From: Dipteris shenzhenensis | Lineage: Eukaryota; Polypodiophyta; Polypodiopsida; Gleicheniales | DNA length: 64,000 bases | Assembly (NCBI GenBank): GCA_047967505.1 | Contig: CM106539.1 | Strand: one strand, 5' to 3' | Notes under the pieces: model-generated | What the model saw: only the letters and a program-made list of their open reading frames with translations | What the model was told of the DNA's origin: nothing | Database searches by the model: none | Part shown: positions 54,325 to 63,420 of the stretch, one piece after another | Numbering within the stretch: position 1 is the first letter of the stretch | Layout of the letters: each line of letters starts with the position of its first letter | Translations under genes and position numbers: made by a program

Positions 54325-55027
54325 TTTTTTTTTCCAAAGAAAGGAACCTTCTATTAATGCTTGAAAGATTTCATACAAGACGGCAGCCCCGAAGGTGCTG
54401 AGTATGGAAAAAGCTGAGAGAAACCGGCCTGTTCTAGAGAAACCCAGCTCACTGCCTAGGGAATCTCTGGAACTACCAAGTGGGGGGACTATACAGCTAG
54501 CAAATCCCTCGCAGAGTGAAGATGTAGAAAACACCTGTAGGCCAAGCCTTGCAAAAACAAGCACGCCTCTCGATAGTCGCCCTGGAGCCTAGAGTCCCGC
54601 GCTCCCAGGTGGACCATAGAGTGTAAATGATATCCTGCCATATGGCAACTAGGGTAGCTGCGGGTGGAACCGGGTGCTCACCCATCACAAGACTGCAGCG
54701 AGCCAACCAAATGCTCCAAGCAGTGATGCTGGCTACCACCTCCCAAACATTGTCCTCCTTAGGAGAAGGAGGAGCTAGACTGTCAGGGGGGACTGCTCAG
54801 TGGAGTGCAATCCTCTGGATGCTTTGACCCTGTATCCAGTAGGTTAGGGAGATCTCATCAATCTGAAACGCGTGTCCTCCCTCTGTCAACCAAGCCACCA
54901 TCCCCCAGGTGAAGTCTCTATGAAGACTCTGCATATGTGTCATGATCCTGAGGGCTCCCATCCAGATCCTTGTTGCACTACGACAGCTCCACAGGCAATG
55001 CGGGATAGTCTCCTTCACTTCTCTTCT
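54311..55027 (-). mobile_element. 5'-truncated L1-type LINE inside the copia element, 14-bp target duplication
   Basis: TTCACTTCTCTTCT occurs at 54311-54324 and again at 55014-55027. Between them is a minus-strand LINE 3' end of about 690 bp, with its poly(A) seen as poly(T) at 54324. It encodes ETIPHCLWSCRSATRIWMGAL (zinc-region end) and the Trp-rich C-terminus near 54500-54740. Removing it rejoins copia codons HFSS to SEDGSGTCDLTLYQQAV. Confidence 0.92.
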
Positions 55028-55610
55028 GAGGATGGCAGCGGTACATGTGATCTCACTCTCTATCAGCAGGCAGTTGGTCATTTGATACCTATGCCATACG
55101 AGACATGATCTACAGTATGCTGTCTCACAGTTGAGTAGATATATGCACAGCCCATCTATGCACCATTGGCATGCCGTGAAGCGTGTTTTCAAATATCTCA
55201 AAGACACTCGACATTTAGGCCTTCTTCATGGGGCTGATACTTCACTTGTCATGCATGGATTCACTGATAGTGATTGGGCTGGTTGTTCTGGCACTCGTGT
55301 GTCACATAGTGGCAACTGTTTTATGCTTGGTACTTCATGTGTTTCTTGGTTCAGCAAGAAGCAGAGTACAGTTGCTACTTCTAGCTGCTGCGAAGCTGAG
55401 TACAGAGCAGCTTTTACAGCTACAGTGGAGTGTGTTTGGCTTCGGAAGCTACTTGCAGATCTTTGTGCATGTCAGACTGCTCCTACCGTCATCTTCCCCA
55501 ATGCCGACAACCTTGCTGATGTTTTCACGAAGGCTCTCCCTCGAGAGCACCTGAACTGGTACGCTCCGTTTGGGCTACTTGTTTTGAGCGGATTGGAGCT
55601 CTAGATACCG
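55014..55610 (+). pseudogene. Copia RNase H
   Basis: This degrades the RNA of the RNA-DNA hybrid. SEDGSGTCDLTLYQQAVGHL is followed, after a break, by SRYMHSPSMHHWHAVKRVFK (55128). Then come GFTDSDWAG (catalytic Asp), TSSCCEAEYRA (Glu) and the C-terminal DNLADVFTKALPREHL. It ends near 55604. The last 157 codons are open. Confidence 0.88.
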
Positions 55611-55626
55611 TTATAGGGGGTACTTG

Positions 55627-55912
55627 ATGGGTGGATCACTCCCTTAAAATCTTATTCCGATCCGACTTCCCATTTGGGTAGAACGGGGATCCCTTTTTCT
55701 CACGGCTTAAGGGTACATTCACATTGGGGGGGGGGGGGGGCAACAGAACACCCCGTTCGCCGTGCTGTTGAAGGCCAGAATTTTTTTCAAAAAAATCCCT
55801 TGTCTCAGAACCTCGAGATCGGTCAGTCGTGATCCTTTTCCGCCAACCTCTCTTGCGACTTCCGTCGTTCGCAACTGTCGCCCTCTTCTTGTCCCGCTCG
55901 TGGATCGTCGCC
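55627..55912. other. Probable leader of a minus-strand LTR element, or copia LTR remnant
   Basis: After the copia purine run a TG occurs at 55625 (TGATGGGTGGATC), possibly the start of its 3' LTR. Within about 290 bp an iMet primer site in the opposite orientation appears. Most of this stretch is therefore better read as the leader downstream of that site. It includes a run of about 15 G near 55727. Confidence 0.45.
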
Positions 55913-55924
55913 GTTCTGATACCA
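55913..55924 (-). other. Primer binding site for initiator tRNA-Met (minus-strand LTR element)
   Basis: The complement reads TGGTATCAGAAC, one base from the standard TGGTATCAGAGC, two bases from an LTR-like TG. Confidence 0.75.
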
Positions 55925-55926
55925 AA

Positions 55927-56445
55927 TGTGAAGATCCACACTTTTCGAAAATGCAAATGTGTGCAATGCATGCATAATTTGAATGCCAATTGGCCCTCCA
56001 ATGGGGAAGAGCGCCCTCGTGAGAGTACTTGTTTCTTTTTCGACCTACATGCAAGGTGGGAGAGAGATGACGGATGAATGTAATGTGGTAGAAAGAATGC
56101 TACGTGAGATTCACAATGAAAGGGTGATACCCTTTCATTAATGTCCCTTGAGATCACTCAAGTTCCATCTTCCCATTTACACCTATCCTTAGCCTATGAC
56201 CCATGCACCTACCATTCAATGCACTCTAATGCACCCTTTCCCTTTTCTATTGCCCCTAGGACCTAGACACGTGTGTGCACATCTTTATTACTAATCATTG
56301 GCCAATGTTACATAGTTTTGGCGGTACTATTTACACCGCTTGATCGATCATAAATACAAGCATATAACCGCACCATCAAATTGGCGCCTAACAATAATAA
56401 AGTTCTAATGACTATTAATTAACTAAATAATCATTTCTCTTGTCA
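55927..56445 (-). repeat. 5' LTR of a truncated minus-strand LTR element
   Basis: This starts TGTGAAGATCC on the plus strand next to the primer site, and a plausible CA end lies at about 56445. The start TGTGAA resembles the gag-only element's LTR (TGTGAATCC), although the rest differs. No internal coding region follows beyond the leader; LINE2 copy 4 adjoins on the other side. The outer border is uncertain. Confidence 0.6.
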
Positions 56446-56499
56446 TGACATCCTCATGGAGGTAGCCTTTGAACTTTTGAGTCTTCACATGAACCTTGT

Positions 56500-58105
56500 T
56501 GAGTAGCTTGAGAAGTCTAGCTCTGTCTGCAGGACTGAAAACACCACTGGTCTGGGTGGGAGAGGAAACGGGCCAAAATCCCATAGCTATCTCTAAAGAG
56601 GCAGTAGAAACGCCCTTGGATCTCATAGTAAACAAGACACCTGAAGATGAAATGCTCCTCTGCCTCAACCTCCTGCATGTCACACAGTATGGATATGCGC
56701 CTCTCCTTGGAACTATCTCAACCCCAAGATAACCCCAAGATAAGTGTATGATGAAACTATCTCAACAGGTAACCCATCAAATGTGAACTGCTCCTGGCGT
56801 GTGATGGCTCGAGATGTATTGAAGATCATGACCTTGGTTTAACCCAGGTTGACCTTCAAATCGTGAGACTCACAAAAGGACTGTAGTGCGTCAAGGTGTC
56901 TTTGGAGCACCTCTGCTGAGGAAGACAAGAGAGCCACGTCATCTGCGTAGAGCCATAGTCGAATCAGCGTGCCCCCAAGAGAGCAACCTACCCCCCTTGT
57001 GTCTGCATCACTGTCTCAAGCTCGTCAATGTAGAGGCCAAATAAGGTAGGCAATAAAGGACACCCTTGTTTGACCCCGACAGTGCTCATGATCTCGTCTG
57101 TCCACCCAGATCTTGCCCGGACTCTGCCTGAAACTCTCTCGTAAAGTGCCATGACAGCCCAAATGATCTCCTAGTCATAACCCAAGTCCTATAGGCACTG
57201 TACAAGGCAGGCTCGCGAAACCGTGTCAAATGCCTTGTGTAAATCCACATAGCAACAATAATCCCTCTCCTTCCGTACCCTCGCCTCCTCGATGATATAT
57301 CTGAGTGTGAGGATGTGGTCCAGGGTTCTATGATCACGCCGAAATCCGGCTTGTCCTGCTGCTCTAAGTCCTCGACACTCTGCAAATCTGCTAACCTCGG
57401 AATCAAGTACTCATGCATAAACCTTGGACATGACATGTCCAATCATAATGGTCCTGTAGTTCTCCAGGCTCATATGATCCCCTGCCTTGTGGATGGGTGA
57501 GATAGTGTTAATGGTCCAGATGCGTGACCCCAAACAAACAGCTTCATTAAAGAGTTTTGCTAAGATCCGGGCTAGGAGGTTAATCGCATATGTAATCAAC
57601 TCAGTGCATAGCCCCTCATGATCCTTCGTTCAGTCATTATGAAGATTCATTACGGCATCTAGTGAAGAGGGTGCAGGATGTGGGGCGTGGCAAGTGTGAG
57701 AGGTTAGGGACTGGCTGATTTGGGATGTCATAAAGTGCATAATCAAACCAGACCTAAGTGTCAATGAATGGTGAGGGGGGCCGTCCTTCTAAATCTCTGC
57801 CAGAAGTCCTTAGAGTTGTTACTAAACAAAATGTTCAATATCTCCTCCTCGTTCCGACAAACGAAGTCTAATTTCTTTCTCCATACCAATCTACAATACT
57901 CATGTAGCGTATCTGGTGAGCTCGGAAGACTATTTTTGGTTTCGAATTTGAGCTGACGGCATAAAGCCTTACACTCATCATCGTACCAGCTATTACAGGG
58001 TACGGTCCCAGGGGGTGGTGGGCGGGTGGAGCGGGTGGTGTGGGGGAAAGCGTGAAGGGCAGCCTCGTGTAGTGAGCGGGTGACCAGGGCAGCACGATCC
58101 TTTAA
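56500..58105 (-). pseudogene. LINE2 copy 4, 5'- and 3'-truncated
   Basis: Minus strand, from 58080 downwards: LVTRSLHEAALHAFP, YDDECKALCRQLKFETKNSL, then RNEEEILNILFSNNSKDFW. RT pieces follow at 57086-57599, with SPIHKAGDHMSLENYRTIMI and ARVRKERDYCCYVDLHKAFD. A deletion joins the palm near 56740 directly to the Cys/His region at 56515-56700. The copy ends at a GA/GT microsatellite on its 5' side and lacks the 3' hairpin and tail. Confidence 0.8.
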
Positions 58106-58108
58106 AAG

Positions 58109-58110
<2 letters not shown>

Positions 58111-58155
<45 letters not shown>

Positions 58156-58174
58156 TGTGTGTGTGTGTGTGTGT
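58111..58174. repeat. (GA)n(GT)n microsatellite
   Basis: About 42 bp of GA followed by about 20 bp of GT on the plus strand, at the 5' break of LINE2 copy 4. The Ser-Leu and Thr-His frames over it are artefacts. Confidence 0.95.
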
Positions 58175-58379
58175 ACCTTCAGAAACTGTAGCATCATTTT
58201 TTCCTTGTGAACCAAAATATGGATATGAATATTCAAAATGTTCAAGACACCATGCATCTTCGAGGAACAAAGATGCTCCATAGAGAGTAATCTGAGACTC
58301 TTACAGGCATGTTTTGAGCACCAGAAAGTCTCCATTATAGTGGACATGAAAGAAGAAATGTCTTTTTTGTCAAACATCA

Positions 58380-58961
58380 TCAGGGTTTTGATACCTCCTC
58401 CTTGGATATCGCATCCAGCTTTGGTCTTTGCATCGTAGTGCCAAATGGTGGCGTCAAAGATTGCAGCAGCTCTGGTCCTGCTAACTTCTGCTTCATCAAC
58501 AGGTTTTTCTATGGCGAGTGATGGTTGATGTTATTCCTTTTGGCCAACTCTTGGCACGTAGACATATTGCTCCTGCTCTATGTCACAGATGTTTGGCTCC
58601 CAAGGAATCCTTGCTTCATCTTTTTTGGAATTGCCCTATCACCCATGACTTCTTGCTATTTCTTCAGCAGTGCCTCCATGCCTGCTTTCTGACTGCTTGC
58701 TTTGGCAAGCTCTTTTGGATCTTTGGCATTCACCTACGGAGACCGGAATTTCATCTATTTTTCACATGGGCTCGATACTGGGCACGCTGGACTTTGTGGA
58801 GAGACAGGAACCACCGAATCTTTCGAGAGCCTACTTTTATCATGTTCTACAATTTCCGGATGTCACTCAAGCAATCCTTTTATGATTGCATGTCTGTTCA
58901 TAAGGTAGATTATACTATCTACTTGTCTTACAATGAAGTTTTTTTAGCTTGTATTTGCTGA
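58380..58961 (+). pseudogene. LINE C-terminal zinc-region (zf-RVT-like), third LINE type
   Basis: The open frame 58518-58961 (147 codons) contains FGQLLARRHIAPALCHRCLA and LLHLFWNCPITHDFLLFL, a Cys-Cys-His-Cys arrangement of the C-terminal zinc region of L1-type ORF2. A Trp/Arg-rich end follows (WARYWARWTLWRDRNHRI). The sequence differs from the other L1-type copies here, so it is a separate subfamily. The upstream 58380-58517 continues in broken frames. The 3' end is A/T-rich without clear poly(A). Confidence 0.75.
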
Positions 58962-59604
58962 TCTCTACTTTGGAGATAACTTCTTTTAATATAAATATTC
59001 ATGGATTTCACTTTTTTTGAAACAGTGTGGGTGTACCTTCGTAAGACTAAAATATATTCAGTGTGTGTACACAGCTATGAATGTACATTCTTCTTAATGA
59101 AAGGTTCTTTTACAAAAGAAAAGGTTTGTGTGTGTGTGTGTGCCTTCATAAGACTATAATATATTCAATCTTACAAATTAAAAAATTTTGAGAACAAATG
59201 AAAGAACAAAGGAGAGAATGGAGTTCGTCAGCAACTTTAGACAAAATTATGACTAAATGAGAAAATTGAAGTTTAGACAAAATTATGAATAAATGAGAAA
59301 ATTGAACAATAAAAATAACTTAGTAAGCAAAGCTAAGCTTATGTTCTCATCAGTACCCATGCATAGGCTGCCATTTGGATTCCAAAACATTCCAGAATCT
59401 CCTGAAATTTTTTAAATCAATAGTATGAGTAAAACCTGACCATAGAACATTTTGTCCTTTACTCACATATCATCTAAAGTCACTGTTATGAATACAGAAA
59501 AATCCAGTCAATTCTACCTTGGTCTAAATATCTTAGGTAGGCCTTCCACATTGCAAAGTGAGCTGAAGACATAGATGAATGGAGCAAAAGGAATCAGGAA
59601 AAAC
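58962..59604. other. PIP5K intron, AT-rich
   Basis: No coding region is recognised. There is a (GT)n run near 59127, and GACAAAATTATGA followed by TAAATGAGAAAATTGA is repeated at about 59238 and 59276. Confidence 0.6.
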
Positions 59605-59772
59605 CTGAATACCATAGGACAATAGTCCTTCCACTCGAAATCAACAGACTGATGGGAAGGAGTCAGTTGAGAACCTTTTCTAGGAAACTTGATCTGCATC
59701 CTTGCTCGAGGATTCAAATCCAAAGATTCATTGTCATTCATCAACCCCTGTATGCTTCTCCCAACAGAATAC
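59605..59772 (-). CDS. PIP5K: PIP5K exon (RYSVGR / HQSVDFEWKDYCPMVF)
   Basis: This 168-bp internal exon has one leading base, 55 codons and two trailing bases. The acceptor is aatttgcag/G and the donor TTCAG/gttttt. It encodes YSVGRSIQG, an acidic linker, RARMQIKFPRKGSQLTPSHQ and SVDFEWKDYCPMVF. This is the region where the N-terminal part of plant PIP5K meets the kinase domain. The leading G would complete an Arg codon from the upstream exon, as in GIRYSVG of known proteins. That exon, which should carry the MORN repeats, was not found between here and 64000. The next exon is 10.3 kb away at 49260. Confidence 0.92.
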
Positions 59773-60129
59773 CTGCAAATTTATTTAAAAAAAACATTCA
59801 CCATGCAGATCTGTCAGCTAACATTGTTCCATGAAACTGTCAATTCTTCAAGGTTACATGTTGTAGATTCTCAATCTTGTAAGAACAAAGCATACGGACT
59901 GTAGCAATGAATGCTACTACTATAGATGTGACTTGTTTCCTGCTTTGTGGCAACATGAAGTGGACAGAAAGAATGACAAGCTGAAAAATGTACAGAAGGA
60001 AGTACAAGGATGTGACATTTTTATGCAACATATGCATGTGTTTAGATTTGTATCACATGCATTTGTGATTGCATGGTGTGATTTGTGTATCACATGCATT
60101 TGTGATTGCATGGTGTGAGTAAAGGTAGT
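59773..60129. other. PIP5K intron with a 37-bp tandem repeat
   Basis: TATCACATGCATTTGTGATT begins at 60051 and again at 60088, giving two copies with a 37-bp period. The arms CACATGCA/TGCATGGTGTG make it partly self-complementary. Nothing else is recognised. Confidence 0.7.
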
Positions 60130-60300
60130 GTAGGATCCTCATCCATGCTCCATCCCCACTACTCCAAGCGTAGGACTATGACAGAGTGATCTGAAATCGT
60201 TGTACCTACCGAGCCTCCTCTCTGAATTGCCCTATCTCCAATGTAAAAGCAATACAGTCTCTCCATAAGGCTGTCATATCTGTGCTATCCAAAGGAGTAA
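60130..60300 (-). pseudogene. LINE endonuclease C-terminal fragment
   Basis: The minus strand reads LMERLYCFYIGDRAIQRGGS, then ISDHSVIVLRLE. This is the end of an endonuclease domain where the SDH motif carries the catalytic His. It is not closely similar to the other copies; perhaps it belongs with the LINE at 58.4-58.9 kb. Confidence 0.55.
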
Positions 60301-60479
60301 CTGAGGCTGCCCTGTAGTCTAGTGAACTCTCTCACTCCTGCCGAGGGCGCTTGCCGTTGATGGAAAGATAAACTGCTTCCGCAAAGGGGAAAAGGAAGCT
60401 CCCTTGTGCAAACTCTAGGTTGTTGGAGTCACATCTAGCAACCCAAGGGTTTACACTTAGCAAGCATCATGTGAGCTAT

Positions 60480-60627
60480 CATGGAAGTGTCCTCTATCCT
60501 TGGGAGCTGCCATGTGCCCTCCCTAAGCAGATGTACCAGCTGGTTTTTTTGCTGTCCCATAGACCTGTTCGTCTCCTGTGGACATTAGTAGGCTTTCTTT
60601 CTTTCTTTCTTTCTTTCTCCTATCTAC
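60480..60627 (+). mobile_element. 3' end of an ORF1-only element (5'-truncated)
   Basis: CTTGGGAGCTGCCATGTGCCC, then GCTGTCCCATAGACC and a (CTTT)n tail match the last 130 bp of copies A-C. The hairpin AGAC/GTCT is at 60561-60574. Only the 3' end is present, as expected after incomplete target-primed reverse transcription. Confidence 0.78.
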
Positions 60628-60693
60628 AAGCAAAAGCATACACATTCAAAGTTCTCCAACTTGTCTGGTGCAAACATGAGCTCATGCTCAGCA

Positions 60694-60930
60694 CTCTTGC
60701 CAAACACCATCCATAGGGCACAAGAGCTTGGAGAGCCTAGACACTAGCCTATGTCTACATCACCTATCTTTCAACATGGAGTCGAAGAGCTCAGAGGGCC
60801 GCTCCTATTTTACTATAGCAATGAACCCTCTTGCCAAACGCCATACATAGGGCACGATGGCTTGGAGAGCCTAGACACTAGCCTAATATCTACATCACCT
60901 AATCTTTCAACATGGAGTCGAGGACCTTAG
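60694..60930. repeat. 134-bp tandem duplication
   Basis: CTCTTGCCAAAC starts units at 60694 and 60828. Both continue with CATAGGGCAC, GCTTGGAGAGCCTAGACACT and CTTTCAACATGGAGTCGA. The function is unknown. Confidence 0.82.
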
Positions 60931-61139
60931 GCACCACTCCCAAAGTATTACCCTTCCTTGGCTAAAGAAGGAGCATTGTAACCGCCATGGCGTGGGGATC
61001 ATTTTAATGAATCTACATGTAATCCCAAGGACCCAGGGATCAGAACTCCAGCGGGAGTTTCTACCTAAAGGAACCACAGAGGCTGCCATGTAGATGTGCA
61101 GATAGGGCAGAAACAGCAGCAGAGTACTAGGGCAGGAGA

Positions 61140-61630
61140 GGGCTATTTATAGGCCTCCCTAGCCAGTCTCTGGGTTTATAGACTCAGTCAGTCTCTAGAT
61201 TTACAGACTCAATCCATGGAGCCTATATAAGGGGCCACTTAATTCTCCATCAGCCTTTGTAGCTCCAGTGCTGCCTCAGCAGCCCACAGCCTCCAGCACT
61301 TCCAAGAGGACCAGCAGGCCGCCCTGAGCAACAAATAGGGATAGGGAGAACAGGAACAATCAACCTCTCTCCATCTCCACCTACAGAAAGGTATCCCCCT
61401 ACATTTTCAGTGTCATTTTCTAAGCCATTGGGAAAACAGTTGCATTCAGCTTACGGGCAAACAGTTGTACTCAGCCTATTGGAAACTAGTGAATAAACAG
61501 TAAATGTTCTCTACGGAGATGGGGTGGTTGCAAACCAATCTCGCATTCATTCCCACACAGCCACAGACGCACGCACACGTGTTTGTGTGTCTTCTCTCAG
61601 TTCAATACATGTTTCTCCATTCACAGATAG
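61140..61630 (+). promoter_or_regulatory. LTR-like promoter region upstream of a gypsy relic
   Basis: CCTATATAAGGGGCC near 61219 looks like a TATA box. GGTTTATAGACTCAGTC-like phrases precede it in two copies. An end near 61625 (CATTCACA) is followed by coding-like gag sequence. A matching second LTR was not found. Confidence 0.5.
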
Positions 61631-61639
61631 ATAATGGGC

Positions 61640-63420
61640 TACAATGGCAAGACCAACCCCTTGATTGTTGATCTCGTGGATGAATCAGTTGGAGAGCTAC
61701 TTCCACAGAGCACAAGAAGAAGTGCACTGTTGCATACATGCACCGTTTAGTTGAAGCCGTCACATGGTGGTACACGTGGCGAGCCGCTCACTATGGTGCA
61801 GTGATGGAAGTAGCCAATTATATGTGGATGGAGTTCCTGAAGGACATTTGGATACACTTCTTTCCACCACAATACCTATCCTTTTGCAGTTCCATGCCCA
61901 TGATCCCACAAATGGTGGCCACAAGACTCAATGTCAAGTATGCCAGCAGAAGGTCAATTGCCTGGTCTTCTCTAGCCCCTTGATATTCGTGATCAGCCCC
62001 TTGAGCAGATTATCACAGACTTTGTCACTCGTCCATTGGTTTCATGAACGTCATGTGCCTAGCTATTGTGGCATGTTTGGCAAATTTGTGATGTTAATTC
62101 CATGTAAAGCATGATCGACGCACAAGACACTACCAGGTTGATTCTCCGGTGGTGGTATCCAATGTGTGGCCTTCCCAGGGGCTTGTGTCCAATATAGACT
62201 CGAAGTTTACTAGTCAATTTTGGAGGGCTCTGCTCACCACCTTTGGTACGAAACTAAATTTTTCCAACAGCTCATCCCCAAAACCAAGATCTATAATCAC
62301 TCGCCTTCGGTGTGTTGAAATGCTATTTGCAAATTGTTACATGCACAAGGGTCAAGCCCAGGTTGCATTGACAACTGCCTGCCTTGTCAGCCAATCGCAG
62401 CTCCCTATGCAGCATATGTGGCAGGTGTTGGAGCCTCCAAAGGGTAGCAACAAGTATCAAAAGTGGACTGGGGGAGGCACCTTTTGTAGGCAGCCTCAAC
62501 CCCCTCCAGGTCGGCCCTTAGGGCTGAGGAAACAGCCCAGCCAACCAGCCAACTGGCTGACTGGCCAGTTAGGGCTGGTTGAGTTGGCCAAAACAGGCCC
62601 TTCTAGGCCCAATATAAGGAGGGCTTGGCTCCTCATTCCAGGACTCAGCTCGAGCCTCCAGCAGCCCCTATATAAGGAGGGGCTTGGCCCCTTATTCCAG
62701 GACTCAGCTCCCAGCCTCCAGCAGTGCCTTTCAACCAGCATATGGGCGAGGTTTGGTGTCCCACTTCAGCAGCGTAGCTCCATCCGCAGTCTTGTATGCC
62801 GATTTGCATGTACAACAGTAGACAGGGCATTTACGCCATCAGTATAAGTAAAGCAGTTAGGAAGATATCTGGTGTATCCCATGCTTGAGTTCTTCCTTGT
62901 ATGTTCATCTAATTTCCGCACAGCTAGTCCCCCCGCATGTTATACAAATACACAGTTCCAATGGCATCAATTCCTTCCATTGGTGCAACGGATCCTTAAC
63001 AACATCCATTCAACTAGTGTGTGTAGGACTCCCTACGAAGCTGCCTTTGGAAAGAAGTTCAAAACCATTCTCACTAGGACCTCCAAGAAGGTGTATGAAC
63101 CGAACCTCATCAGGGAGTCAAATGAGCAAATAATGGAGACAATCAAAGACCGCATCGCCAAAGCTCGAAAATCATACCAGACCTAGGCCAACAAGCACAG
63201 ACAAGATGTTGGTTACAAGAAAGGGCAGTGGCTCTATCTCCGTATCATGAAAAAGACACTCAAGTAGATAGGGAAGAACTGCCCAAAGCTCTTGCATCAA
63301 AGCTTTCGACCCTTCCCAATAATCCTGTTTCATGTGTCTTGGCTTAAGCCTGATGTGAGCGAGACACTGACAGTGATCCCAAAAGTAGAGCAGCCAAATC
63401 ATCGACAAGGCAGAGGTGGT
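61640..63420 (+). pseudogene. Ty3/gypsy relic: gag start joined to integrase
   Basis: Gag: MHRLVEAVTWWYTWRAAHYG and WMEFLKDIWIHFFPPQYL at 61738-61870. This is followed directly by integrase (CQVCQQK near 61935, then PLEQIITDFVTRP), so protease, RT and RNase H are deleted. The core continues with SKFTSQFWRALLTTFGTKLN at about 62200. An LTR-like insert follows. Then come FLPLVQRILNNIHSTS, TPYEAAFGKKFK and ANKHRQDVGYKKGQWLYLRI to about 63260. No chromodomain is visible. There are many stops and shifts. Confidence 0.75.
62427..62921 (+). repeat. Probable solo LTR inserted in the gypsy integrase
   Basis: Integrase coding breaks near 62345 and resumes near 62945. Between lies a block that can be bounded by TGTTGGAGCC and TTTCCGCACA. 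It has two TATA-like sequences (ATATAAGG near 62610 and CTATATAAGG near 62669) and a duplicated phrase, CCAGGACTCAGCTC (62639 and 62698). No target duplication is clear, so the borders are tentative. Confidence 0.5.

Larger units (their letters stand above)
51140..55610 (+). mobile_element. Ty1/copia retrotransposon, internal region, with nested LINE
   Basis: Gag-pol domains appear in copia order (protease, integrase, RT, RNase H) on the plus strand. No 5' LTR is seen; the element begins in the middle of gag. It ends with the usual copia C-terminus and a purine run (ataggggg, near 55613) before a TG. A LINE sits within the RT region at 54325-55013, and a 225-bp tandem duplication in the integrase. 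It is inactive: the RT catalytic motif is mutated and frames are broken. Confidence 0.9.

Noticed and set aside
58080-58380. Ser-Leu / His-Thr repeat ORFs
   Set aside because: Translations of the GA/GT microsatellite at 58111-58174.
60480-60627. SINE with a Pol III promoter
   Set aside because: No A/B-box pair or tRNA-like head is visible; it matches the 3' end of the ORF1-only element and is best read as a truncated copy.
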